Part shown: in pieces, positions 18,798-25,747 of the stretch
Numbering within the stretch: position 1 is the stretch's first letter
Layout: every line of letters starts with the position of its first letter
Origin: Bacillus ectoiniformans
Lineage (GTDB): Bacteria > Bacillota > Bacilli > Bacillales > Domibacillaceae
NCBI RefSeq assembly: GCF_016908875.1
Contig: NZ_JAFBES010000012.1
Span: 28,309-92,308, forward strand
DNA length: 64,000 nucleotides
Direction: 5' to 3'
The notes under the pieces: model-generated
What the model was told of the DNA's origin: nothing
Database searches by the model: none
The model's input: only the letters and a program-made list of their open reading frames with translations
Position numbers and translations under genes: made by a program

Positions 18798-18846
18798 TTG
18801 CAATAATAAAATACCTGTGGTAGTATTTAGATACCCCACAAGGTAT
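18798..18846 (+). promoter_or_regulatory. Promoter with tandem CstR/CsoR-type operators
   Basis: TTGCAA (18798-18803), a 17-base spacer and TAGTAT (18821-18826) form a good sigma-A promoter. Two 16-bp elements of the form ATACC-N6-GTAT-like overlap it: 18811-18826 (spacer and -10) and 18831-18846 (ATACCCCACAAGGTAT), 20 bp apart centre to centre. The GC-tract with ATAC/GTAT ends is the CsoR/CstR operator type. Repression by a persulfide-sensing CstR fits the downstream genes. Confidence 0.75.
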
Positions 18847-18869
18847 ATAAAAAAGGAGGAAGTAAACTT

Positions 18870-20279
18870 ATGTTATTTCGTACATTTTTTGATGAAAAGT
18901 TAGCTCAATACGCTTATATGGTAGGATGTCAAAGAACAGGTGAAGCGATCCTTATCGATCCTCCACGTCATGTCGATCACATTATCGAAGCTGCAAAAAA
19001 AGAAGGAATGACTATTACTTCTGCTGCAGAAACACATATCCACGCTGATTTCGTTTCTGGTGCTCGTCAGCTTGCCGTGAAACATGATGCAAAGCTGTAT
19101 TTATCAGATGAAGGCGATGAAAACTGGAAATATCAATATGTTGATGATATAAATGCTGAACTTGTTAAAGACGGCGATAAATTTAAAGTAGGTAATATTG
19201 AATTTGAAGTTATGCATACACCTGGTCATACACCAGAGAGTATTTCATTCATTTTAACTGACATTGGCGGCGGTGCTTCTAAGCCGATGGGAATCTTCAC
19301 AGGAGACTTCGTGTTTGTTGGTGATATCGGACGTCCTGACTTGCTGGAAAAAGCAGCTGGAATGGCTGGTACAGCTGACAGCGGCGCGCAGCAAATGTAT
19401 GATTCTGTACAACGCTTCAAACAGCTTCCAGACTACATGATGGTATGGCCGGCACACGGTGCAGGCAGTGCTTGCGGTAAATCTCTTGGTGCGGTGCCTT
19501 CTTCTACAGTTGGCTATGAAAAGCAATTCAACTGGGCAATGAAGATTGATAACAAAGAAGAGTTCATTGCTGAATTATTAAAAGATCAGCCTGAAGCACC
19601 TGTTTACTTTGCAGAAATGAAACGTGTAAATAAAGTTGGGCCTAATGTCGTTTCAGGTGACATGCCTGAATGGACGGACAATGCTGCTGAAGTAGAAGCT
19701 TGGGCAAAAGAAGACAAACACGTATTATTAGATACTCGTCCGGCTTCTGAATTTGAAAAGGGCTTTATCCCAGGTGCCATTAACATTCCGTTCGGAAAAA
19801 TGCTTACGAACTGGGCTGGCTGGTTAGTTGGCTATGATGAAGAAATGGCTGTTATTGTAGACAAAGATCAAGCTGAAGAAGCATTAATTGCCCTTCGCTC
19901 TATTCACCTTGACGATGTCGTGAAGCTAGTTGCAGCTGAATCAGTGAAAGGCGCAGCTACAGAAACATACAAAACAGTGGATGTAGAAAAGTTTGACCAA
20001 TTAAAAGAAGATTCACAAGTCATCGATGTTCGTAATGACACTGAATGGAAACAAGGTCATATTCAAGGTGCAGAACACAAAATGCTTGGCTATTTAAGAA
20101 AAACAGGCAAAGAGCTTGATCAATCAAAACCAGTACTGATTCACTGTCAATCTGGCGCTCGTTCTGCGATTGCAGCTAGTGTTATGAAACACCTTGGCTT
20201 TGAAGATGTTACTCACTTAGAAGGCGGATTCAGTGCTTGGAGCAAGAAAAACAGCGATTCCGTTGTGACTCCTAAGTAA
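18870..20279 (+). CDS. cstB: CstB-like persulfide dioxygenase / rhodanese fusion
   Basis: A 469-residue soluble protein. Residues 1-240 are an ETHE1-type metallo-beta-lactamase-fold dioxygenase with non-haem iron ligands in THIHADFVSGA, HTPGHTPES, GDFVFVGD and PAHGAGSACG. Two rhodanese domains follow: about 260-355, where the catalytic Cys is replaced (VDKDQAEE), and about 370-465, with the active-site loop HCQSGARS. This is the CstB architecture, oxidising low-molecular-weight persulfides to sulfite/thiosulfate. The start is ATG nine bases after AGGAGG. First gene of the operon; a terminator-like hairpin separates it from the TusA-rhodanese gene. Confidence 0.93.
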   Translation: MLFRTFFDEKLAQYAYMVGCQRTGEAILIDPPRHVDHIIEAAKKEGMTITSAAETHIHADFVSGARQLAVKHDAKLYLSDEGDENWKYQYVDDINAELVKDGDKFKVGNIEFEVMHTPGHTPESISFILTDIGGGASKPMGIFTGDFVFVGDIGRPDLLEKAAGMAGTADSGAQQMYDSVQRFKQLPDYMMVWPAHGAGSACGKSLGAVPSSTVGYEKQFNWAMKIDNKEEFIAELLKDQPEAPVYFAEMKRVNKVGPNVVSGDMPEWTDNAAEVEAWAKEDKHVLLDTRPASEFEKGFIPGAINIPFGKMLTNWAGWLVGYDEEMAVIVDKDQAEEALIALRSIHLDDVVKLVAAESVKGAATETYKTVDVEKFDQLKEDSQVIDVRNDTEWKQGHIQGAEHKMLGYLRKTGKELDQSKPVLIHCQSGARSAIAASVMKHLGFEDVTHLEGGFSAWSKKNSDSVVTPK

Positions 20280-20285
20280 TTAAAT

Positions 20286-20318
20286 AGAGCTGATGAAAGT
20301 CAGCTCTTTCTAAAAAAA
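20286..20318 (+). terminator. Intercistronic hairpin in the persulfide operon
   Basis: AGAGCTGA and TCAGCTCT form an 8-bp stem followed by TTTC. The weak T-run suggests partial termination, lowering expression of the next gene. Confidence 0.65.
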
Positions 20319-20370
20319 TGTATTAACTCTGTCTAAAAATATTTTTAAAAATAAAGGGGATTATTAAAAC

Positions 20371-20940
20371 ATGAATGCAGATGTAACTGTTGACGCAAAA
20401 GGCCTTGCTTGCCCGATGCCAATCGTAAAAACTAAGAACGCGATCAAAAACATGAACGCTGGAGAAACACTTGAATTGATTACGACTGATAAAGGTTCCG
20501 TAGCTGATATTCCTGCTTGGGCAAAAAGCACAGGCCACGAATATTTATCACTTGTTGAAGAAGGCGATCTTTTCATTCATTATGTAAAAAAAGCAGAGCC
20601 AAAAGAAAACGTAGAAACAGACGTCGTTTCTATTTCTAACGAAGAGTTAATCTCTAAATTGGGCTCAGAGCCAATGCTTGTATTAGATGTGCGCGAGCCT
20701 GAAGAATATGCTGCAGGCCACGTACCAGGAGCATACTCTGTTCCCCTTTCACAAGTAGAAGGCTATTTAAACGCCATCCCTCAAGATCAAACGATTTACG
20801 TTATGTGTAAATCTGGAATGAGAAGCCAAATGGCATGCGACACCATGTGGATGAAGGGTCATACAAACATCATCCGCGTCGTACCTGGCATGGGCGACTG
20901 GAACGGCCCAGTTGAAAAACAATTCACACCAAAAAGCTAA
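20371..20940 (+). CDS. TusA-rhodanese sulfur carrier/transferase (CstA-like)
   Basis: A 189-residue soluble protein. The N-terminal TusA/SirA domain (residues 1-75) has the persulfide-carrying Cys in GLACPMPIVKTKNA. The C-terminal rhodanese (about 90-185) has active loop MCKSGMRS. CstA of Staphylococcus has rhodanese-TusA-rhodanese, so this is a shorter two-domain version. It would accept and relay sulfane sulfur in the cytosol, alongside the CstB-like dioxygenase. The start is ATG behind AGGGGAT. It is followed by a family-B repeat and a strong terminator. Confidence 0.88.
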   Translation: MNADVTVDAKGLACPMPIVKTKNAIKNMNAGETLELITTDKGSVADIPAWAKSTGHEYLSLVEEGDLFIHYVKKAEPKENVETDVVSISNEELISKLGSEPMLVLDVREPEEYAAGHVPGAYSVPLSQVEGYLNAIPQDQTIYVMCKSGMRSQMACDTMWMKGHTNIIRVVPGMGDWNGPVEKQFTPKS

Positions 20941-21006
20941 GGGGACAGTCCCCCATCGCTTTAAAGCGCAAAAGCCATGCAGAAATTTTTTCTGCATGGC
21001 TTTTTT
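20941..21006. terminator. Family-B repeat plus strong bidirectional terminator
   Basis: GGGGACAGTCCCCC with CTTTAAAGCG occupies 20941-20968. It is followed by a 16-bp stem (AAAAGCCATGCAGAAA and its complement, 20970-21004) with a T-run. It serves the convergent persulfide and FUSC genes. Confidence 0.85.
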
Positions 21007-21010
21007 ATTT

Positions 21011-22048
21011 CTATTCAAATAACTCTTGATGACGCATTTCCAGCGTATGAAGGTGCCGCAGCTCTTCCAGCAGGTCATGAATAGATAACAATTCGTACAA
21101 TATAATTGTTCCTGGAGAAAAACTGTGTCCTAACGGTACCTGCTCCCCTACCGTATGTTTAAAATGGGCGAGCAGTTCTTCAACAACCTGCACATGCTGA
21201 TGGTCCATTTCAAAGTGCGGATGATGTAAAGTCGTCTTCAAAGCAGTCACCATATTAGCGATGATTCTTTCTTTCTTTAAAGACAATTCCAGCGTAGGAA
21301 CTGAGATTAAATTGCCCACATGGTAATTAATTTGCCGCAAAAGATTCAACTTTTTATATTCATACCGAAACGTTCGGATGTCTTCCCGATTAAATTGGTG
21401 CAGCTTCCACTCTTTCTTTTGGTACTGACAGAGCGTCTCCACTGATTCAATGTCTTTCAAAAGTTTCTCGAAATCAGCTTTTGTCTCTTGATGAAGAGGC
21501 TGAAGCTCAATAATTTCTTTTCCTCTTTTTTCAATCAAATCACCAGTCTTTAAAATAAATTGCGCGGTTTTCGTTCGAATGGCATCAAAATAATTAGGTC
21601 TTATGACAAGCAAATTAACTAAAGTGGACACTGATAATCCAATCCCTGTAGTTGCGAGCCGTACAAAAAAGGACGACACATAATGATCATGAACCGTTGA
21701 GATCATAGCGACTCCAGTCAGCACAGCTACTAATGTTCCTTCATGAAGGCGAAGTTTGTAGCATGCGATGATCGTAGCCATGGCCACTAACATGTAAGTT
21801 AACGGACTATCTCCAAATGCAAAATTAAAAATAACTGAAAATGCCGCCCCAATAGCTGAAGCAGGAAATCTGACATATGCTTTTTTAATAGAGTCTGCTG
21901 CTGTAGGCTCAATCGTCACAATCGCTGTAATTACCGCAAACATCGGCGGCCAGCCGAGCAATTGGCAGATAAGAGCAGTAAGAAAAACCGCAATGCCTGT
22001 TTTCACCACTCTTCCTCCAACAAACTTAAACTTTTTTAAGTATTCCAC
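21011..22048 (-). CDS. FUSC / aromatic acid exporter family protein
   Basis: A 345-residue membrane protein. Four to six N-terminal helices (residues 10-155) contain GWPPMFAVITAIVTIEPT, the DUF939/aromatic-acid-exporter signature. A soluble helical C-terminal domain of about 185 residues (residues 160-345) follows with coiled-coil character. B. subtilis YgaE/YqjA are relatives. It probably exports aromatic acids or related compounds; the substrate is not known. The start is GTG with AAAGGA ten bases upstream. Monocistronic. Confidence 0.85.
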   Translation of the reverse strand: MEYLKKFKFVGGRVVKTGIAVFLTALICQLLGWPPMFAVITAIVTIEPTAADSIKKAYVRFPASAIGAAFSVIFNFAFGDSPLTYMLVAMATIIACYKLRLHEGTLVAVLTGVAMISTVHDHYVSSFFVRLATTGIGLSVSTLVNLLVIRPNYFDAIRTKTAQFILKTGDLIEKRGKEIIELQPLHQETKADFEKLLKDIESVETLCQYQKKEWKLHQFNREDIRTFRYEYKKLNLLRQINYHVGNLISVPTLELSLKKERIIANMVTALKTTLHHPHFEMDHQHVQVVEELLAHFKHTVGEQVPLGHSFSPGTIILYELLSIHDLLEELRHLHTLEMRHQELFE

Positions 22049-22137
22049 ATAACAACAGTCCTTTTTCCACTTTGGTATTCATTCATTATAACGCAGAATT
22101 ACTCATACTTTAGCACCATATAAAAATCTCCTTTATC

Positions 22138-22178
22138 ACTTTAAAGCACCGGGGGTCTGACCCCTCAACCCCTTAAAC
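22138..22178. repeat. REP-like repeat, family B variant
   Basis: CTTTAAAGCACCGGGGGTCTGACCCC-type sequence (split: CTTTAAAGCACC then GGGGGTCTGACCCC). It shares the TTTAAAG core and the GGGGTC/GACCCC palindrome with the elements at 1273, 20941 and 41867. Confidence 0.5.
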
Positions 22179-22259
22179 CCAAAAAGAAGGATATCACTCG
22201 TAATTTGTAGAAAATAATTATATAGTACTTTTAGTCTATATACACGGGAGAGTATGCTT

Positions 22260-23552
22260 ATGTCGTTACATGTAGATCAAATTTTTTTACACGCTCTTAT
22301 TGTTCTACTTCCGATTGTTTTTTATCAATTGGGGTTCACACGTAGCTATAGATTCCATTCAAAATGGAAAGGGAAATTGTTGTTTGCGCTGATAGTAATG
22401 CTTTTTCTGACCATGTCATTTCCGGTCCAAATGGACAGCGGCTTTCATTTCGATGTACGGATCGTACCAGTTATCATCGCCACTTTGTATGGCGGACCGA
22501 TGCAAGGATTAATTGTTATTGCAGCTATGTTTATATATCGAACGTACCTTGATCAAGCAGGACTGCTTGTAAGCTTACTTAATTACACGATTGCCTTTGT
22601 CCTGTTAGTTGGTCTTTATCGTCGCTATAATGAATTAACTCTCCTTAGAAAAAACATCTTTGTCAGCTTAATCTACTGGCTCATTGCTGGCAACCGCGCA
22701 TTTCAGCTTTATAATATCGAACAACATGAGTACATTGATCTTTATTTACTGTTCACCATCATTATTTGGTGCACGCTGCTGGTAGTGATTTCATTCATCG
22801 AAAACTTAAACGAGCAACTGGCTCTTCAAAAGCAAATTCAAAGGTCGGAAAAGATGAGCGTAGTGAGTCAGCTCGCTGCCTCTGTGGCGCATGAAGTTCG
22901 TAACCCAATGACCTCTATCCGCGGATTTATGCAGCTGATGTACTCTGATAATAACATCAATGACACTCAAAGAAAGTACATCGATATTTCACTAGAAGAA
23001 TTAGACAGAGTCCAATTAATTATTAATGACTACCTATCACTGGCCAAACCCAACACGAAAATTGTGCAACCCATCAACCTCAGTATCGAAATGGAAAAAG
23101 TGATTGAACTGATGCGATCCTATACAAATATTCAAAGTGTCATTATCGAATCTAACATTCAAGATCAACTGTTCGTCAAAGGGAATCAAGGCGAAATAAA
23201 GCAAGTGTTAATTAACTTAATAAAAAATGGTATTGAAGCAACCGGAAATAATGGAAGAATTCAAGTCAACAGCTTCCGAGAGGATAAGTGGGCAGTCATT
23301 GAAATTATTGATAATGGAAAAGGAATGTGCAAAAATCAGATCGATCTGCTCGGCACTCCTTTTTACTCTACAAAAGATCTCGGAACAGGGGTGGGATTAA
23401 CTATTTCTTATCAAATTATTGACTTAATGAAGGGGAAAATTGAGGTCGAAAGTGAAGTCGGAAAAGGAACAAAGTTCACCATTAAACTTCCGATATGCTT
23501 TCCTGATAAACCTTCTGTACAGTCGGATCATATCACTTCATTAACAGGGTGA
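22260..23552 (+). CDS. KinB-like membrane sensor histidine kinase
   Basis: About 430 residues. Five to six membrane helices (5TMR-LYT type, residues 5-185; GGPMQGLIVIAAMFIYR) precede HisKA with the phospho-acceptor His in VAHEVRNPMTSI (near 212). A HATPase domain follows, with N-box NLIKNGIEA, G1 DNGKGM and G2 GTGVGLTIS. The arrangement matches sporulation kinase B, which feeds phosphate into the Spo0F-Spo0A relay. There is no adjacent response regulator and no kapB, so it is an orphan kinase. The second ATG (22260) is chosen because GGGAG lies nine bases upstream; the first ATG (22254) is only three bases away. Confidence 0.88.
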   Translation: MSLHVDQIFLHALIVLLPIVFYQLGFTRSYRFHSKWKGKLLFALIVMLFLTMSFPVQMDSGFHFDVRIVPVIIATLYGGPMQGLIVIAAMFIYRTYLDQAGLLVSLLNYTIAFVLLVGLYRRYNELTLLRKNIFVSLIYWLIAGNRAFQLYNIEQHEYIDLYLLFTIIIWCTLLVVISFIENLNEQLALQKQIQRSEKMSVVSQLAASVAHEVRNPMTSIRGFMQLMYSDNNINDTQRKYIDISLEELDRVQLIINDYLSLAKPNTKIVQPINLSIEMEKVIELMRSYTNIQSVIIESNIQDQLFVKGNQGEIKQVLINLIKNGIEATGNNGRIQVNSFREDKWAVIEIIDNGKGMCKNQIDLLGTPFYSTKDLGTGVGLTISYQIIDLMKGKIEVESEVGKGTKFTIKLPICFPDKPSVQSDHITSLTG

Positions 23553-23568
23553 TTGGAGATTATAACTT

Positions 23569-23601
23569 AAACAGGACTGACACCGCGTGTCAGTCCTGTT
23601 A
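23569..23601. terminator. Bidirectional hairpin
   Basis: AACAGGACTGACAC and GTGTCAGTCCTGTT form a 14-bp perfect stem with a 3-base loop between the convergent kinase and zinc-ribbon genes. Confidence 0.8.
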
Positions 23602-23621
23602 CTGCTATTAGCGATTCTCCG

Positions 23622-24047
23622 TTAGAAAAACTCCCATTCACCGACTTCTTTCCCTTCTTTCTTTTTCTTAGCAATTAAATAGGCATCAATGATAGCGATC
23701 GGAACAGTGATGAAGGCAGACATACCAAAGGTAATCATTCCAAAAATAACGCTGCAGATTAAAATAACAGCTCCCTTTTTCACCTGCCCAACAATCATTT
23801 GCCCTAATCCAGTAATTAAGAATGACAGCAGGGCGATAAGCAAAGGTTCTTTCGCATCACTAGTCACAGACACAGACACGCTTCTTTTATTTAACGAAAC
23901 ACCACAATCCACACAAATTTCCTGGCTTTCGTTTACCTTCTTTCCGCAATTAAAGCAATGGTTTCTTATATGAAAAGGCCGCACTCCACACTTTGGACAT
24001 ACTTCTGCTTTGTCTGATATTTGTTCCCCACAGTTCGAACAATACAT
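23622..24047 (-). CDS. Double zinc-ribbon / TM2-like membrane protein
   Basis: 141 residues. Two zinc ribbons (CSNCG...CPKCG near 3-20 and CFNCG...CVDCG near 32-48) precede a linker and a TM2-like pair of helices (ALLSFLITGLGQMIVGQVKKG ... AIIDAYLIA). It is the last gene of a three-gene cluster whose first gene also encodes a double zinc ribbon with helices; the two are probably paralogues. No catalytic residues are seen. The likely place is the cytoplasmic membrane with the ribbons in the cytosol. Function unknown. Confidence 0.8.
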   Translation of the reverse strand: MYCSNCGEQISDKAEVCPKCGVRPFHIRNHCFNCGKKVNESQEICVDCGVSLNKRSVSVSVTSDAKEPLLIALLSFLITGLGQMIVGQVKKGAVILICSVIFGMITFGMSAFITVPIAIIDAYLIAKKKKEGKEVGEWEFF

Positions 24048-24064
24048 GTAGCTCCCCCTTACAT

Positions 24065-24439
24065 TTATTCGATCAGATGCTGCACGATTAGTTTGCCATG
24101 ACTAAAACCCGCCGTAACGATTCCCCAAATCAAGAAATCTACAGCCACACCTGCTAATATGCCAGTGATGAATCTGCGTGTATTCGTGCTATGCCATTTA
24201 CCTATATATTGAAGCCCCCCATCCACAATTAACGGAAGTAAAAGCAGACCAGCTATTAATAGTGGAATGGCTCCAACTACGATCGCATAAATGAGTCCAA
24301 GCAGATAACCCGCAAGAATTCCTGTGCACCTCGCGCAAATTGGAAACTGTTTACCCCGATGAAAAAAAGACCTCTCCGGCAGTCTATGACAAGCAAATAA
24401 AGCATGAAGTACTTTATCCATGGAACTCCCCGCAAACAT
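24065..24439 (-). CDS. DUF2085 membrane protein
   Basis: 124 residues with about three membrane helices. The conserved N-terminal segment CHRLPERSFF and FPICARCTGI places it in DUF2085, a family with invariant His/Cys residues that may bind metal or haem. The gene starts two bases before the preceding stop region ends (TAAAATG arrangement), so it is translated with the upstream zinc-ribbon gene. An internal ATG at 24421 with GGGGAG is an alternative start. Function unknown. Confidence 0.8.
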   Translation of the reverse strand: MFAGSSMDKVLHALFACHRLPERSFFHRGKQFPICARCTGILAGYLLGLIYAIVVGAIPLLIAGLLLLPLIVDGGLQYIGKWHSTNTRRFITGILAGVAVDFLIWGIVTAGFSHGKLIVQHLIE

Positions 24440-24440
24440 T

Positions 24441-24830
24441 TTAATAATAGTACATAGTTTCAGACAGTATTCCTAAAAAGAACGACAAGGCATAAAGCAC
24501 AACCGTAGCAATGAACCCAATGGCTGCCCATTTACATACTGATTTAGCAGACTTCGGCTTTTCATCTTTCCATACAAAATAAAGAATCAAACCAACTATT
24601 GGAAAACAGCAAGCAGCAAGGTTTACTAAGCCGGATGGCTGATCTTGACCAACCCCCGCACCTTTTAAATTCTTTAGACGTTCCCCACATTTCGTACATA
24701 GCTCTTGAGCCGCTTTCGTTTCCGTTCCGCAAGACTGACAGAAATTTTGGCCATTTAAAGGCCGAACCCCACAACTAGAACATACCTCTGCTCGATCATT
24801 TACGCTGTTTCCGCACTCTCTGCAATACAA
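24441..24830 (-). CDS. Double zinc-ribbon membrane protein
   Basis: 129 residues from a TTG start (24828-24830) that sits nine bases behind GAGGAG; the longer open frame upstream lacks a ribosome site and would spoil the ribbon at the N-terminus. Ribbons CRECG...CSSCG and CQSCG...CTKCG are followed by two hydrophobic helices (FPIVGLILYFVW, AAIGFIATVVLYALSFFLG). It resembles the product two genes downstream. First gene of the cluster; function unknown. Confidence 0.78.
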   Translation of the reverse strand: MYCRECGNSVNDRAEVCSSCGVRPLNGQNFCQSCGTETKAAQELCTKCGERLKNLKGAGVGQDQPSGLVNLAACCFPIVGLILYFVWKDEKPKSAKSVCKWAAIGFIATVVLYALSFFLGILSETMYYY

Positions 24831-25022
24831 TCTGATCGTCTCCTCTCCACTTCTAGAAGCAGCTGCACCCATATTAAGTAAATGTCAGTTCCCTAATTTA
24901 TATTAAGAGATGTAGGTCAATATACCTCAGTGCTTTCGAGTTCATTAGTTATATGTGAAACTGGCTAGTGATAAAGCTTATTTGACAGAATGAAGCCGCT
25001 GGCAGATAGATTCGCTTTCATT

Positions 25023-25052
25023 AAAAAAAACAGCCTATGCGGCTGCCTTTTC
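25023..25052 (-). terminator. Terminator after the sortase gene
   Basis: Minus-strand GCAGCC and GGCTG(T) form a short stem with a GCATA loop, followed by eight Ts. Confidence 0.75.
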
Positions 25053-25109
25053 GATTGATTCATCTAAGTTTTGTTGTTCATTACAGCATAATCTTAGATA
25101 GCTAAGAAA

Positions 25110-25685
25110 TTAATTGTTTTGTAACTCTGTAAATACGAGCAAACGCTTGCTATCTGAATACATCGGATGGCATGTCAGAAGAGTAAGCATGGCGTGATCA
25201 GGTTTTGGGTTTAAATATTCCGCTTGATTGGGATTGATGATTTTTTTCTCTGACACTTGAAATTGATAGGTCGTGTCAGCTGATTGTACAAGCACTTCAT
25301 CCCCACCTTCTAATTCATCCAGCCGATTGAAGAAACGGCCGAATTGATAGGCTCGGTGTGCAGCTACAACAAAGTTATGACCTTTCTTACCCAGCTGTCC
25401 GCTACTCTCTAGCTTTCCAGCGGCCACATCCAGCACCTCTTCAGTAGTACCTTCTAACACTGGCACGGTTAAATCAATTTTGGGAATAACGAGTACCCAC
25501 CTTGAAGGTGGCTCCTCTTGAGAAGCTTCTGCAGAAGTGGGTACCGTCCGTTCTCCCAATTGTTCGATTTCTCTCACCATTTTCTCTGTCCGTTTGTCTT
25601 GCTGATAGCTTCCATATAATACATAACCGCCTATTCCAATTCCTAAAATGATGAATAAAAGACCTAGCTTGCGTATGATGAACAC
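25110..25685 (-). CDS. srtD: Class D sortase
   Basis: About 190 residues. One N-terminal membrane anchor (LGLLFIILGIGIGGYVLY) precedes a sortase barrel. The catalytic triad is visible: His in VVAAHRAYQFGRF, Cys in LTLLTCHPMY, and Arg in SKRLLVF. It would cleave the LPKTG signal of the surface protein encoded just upstream and join it to the cell wall. A GTG start is used here, but the Shine-Dalgarno GAGGTG overlaps it (25683-25688). The in-frame ATA at 25674-25676 has ideal spacing. The longer upstream frame overlaps the LPXTG gene and a terminator and is not used. Confidence 0.88.
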   Translation of the reverse strand: MFIIRKLGLLFIILGIGIGGYVLYGSYQQDKRTEKMVREIEQLGERTVPTSAEASQEEPPSRWVLVIPKIDLTVPVLEGTTEEVLDVAAGKLESSGQLGKKGHNFVVAAHRAYQFGRFFNRLDELEGGDEVLVQSADTTYQFQVSEKKIINPNQAEYLNPKPDHAMLTLLTCHPMYSDSKRLLVFTELQNN

Positions 25686-25695
25686 CTCACTTGTG

Positions 25696-25739
25696 AAAAA
25701 ATCCGCTAGAAAGAAGAAGTGTGTCCTTTCTAGCGGATC
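25696..25739 (-). terminator. Terminator between LPXTG gene and sortase gene
   Basis: ATCCGCTAGAAAG and CTTTCTAGCGGAT form a perfect 13-bp stem followed by six Ts. It ends eight bases before the sortase ribosome site, so sortase depends on readthrough or on an internal promoter. Confidence 0.9.
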
Positions 25740-25747
25740 TCTACAGC

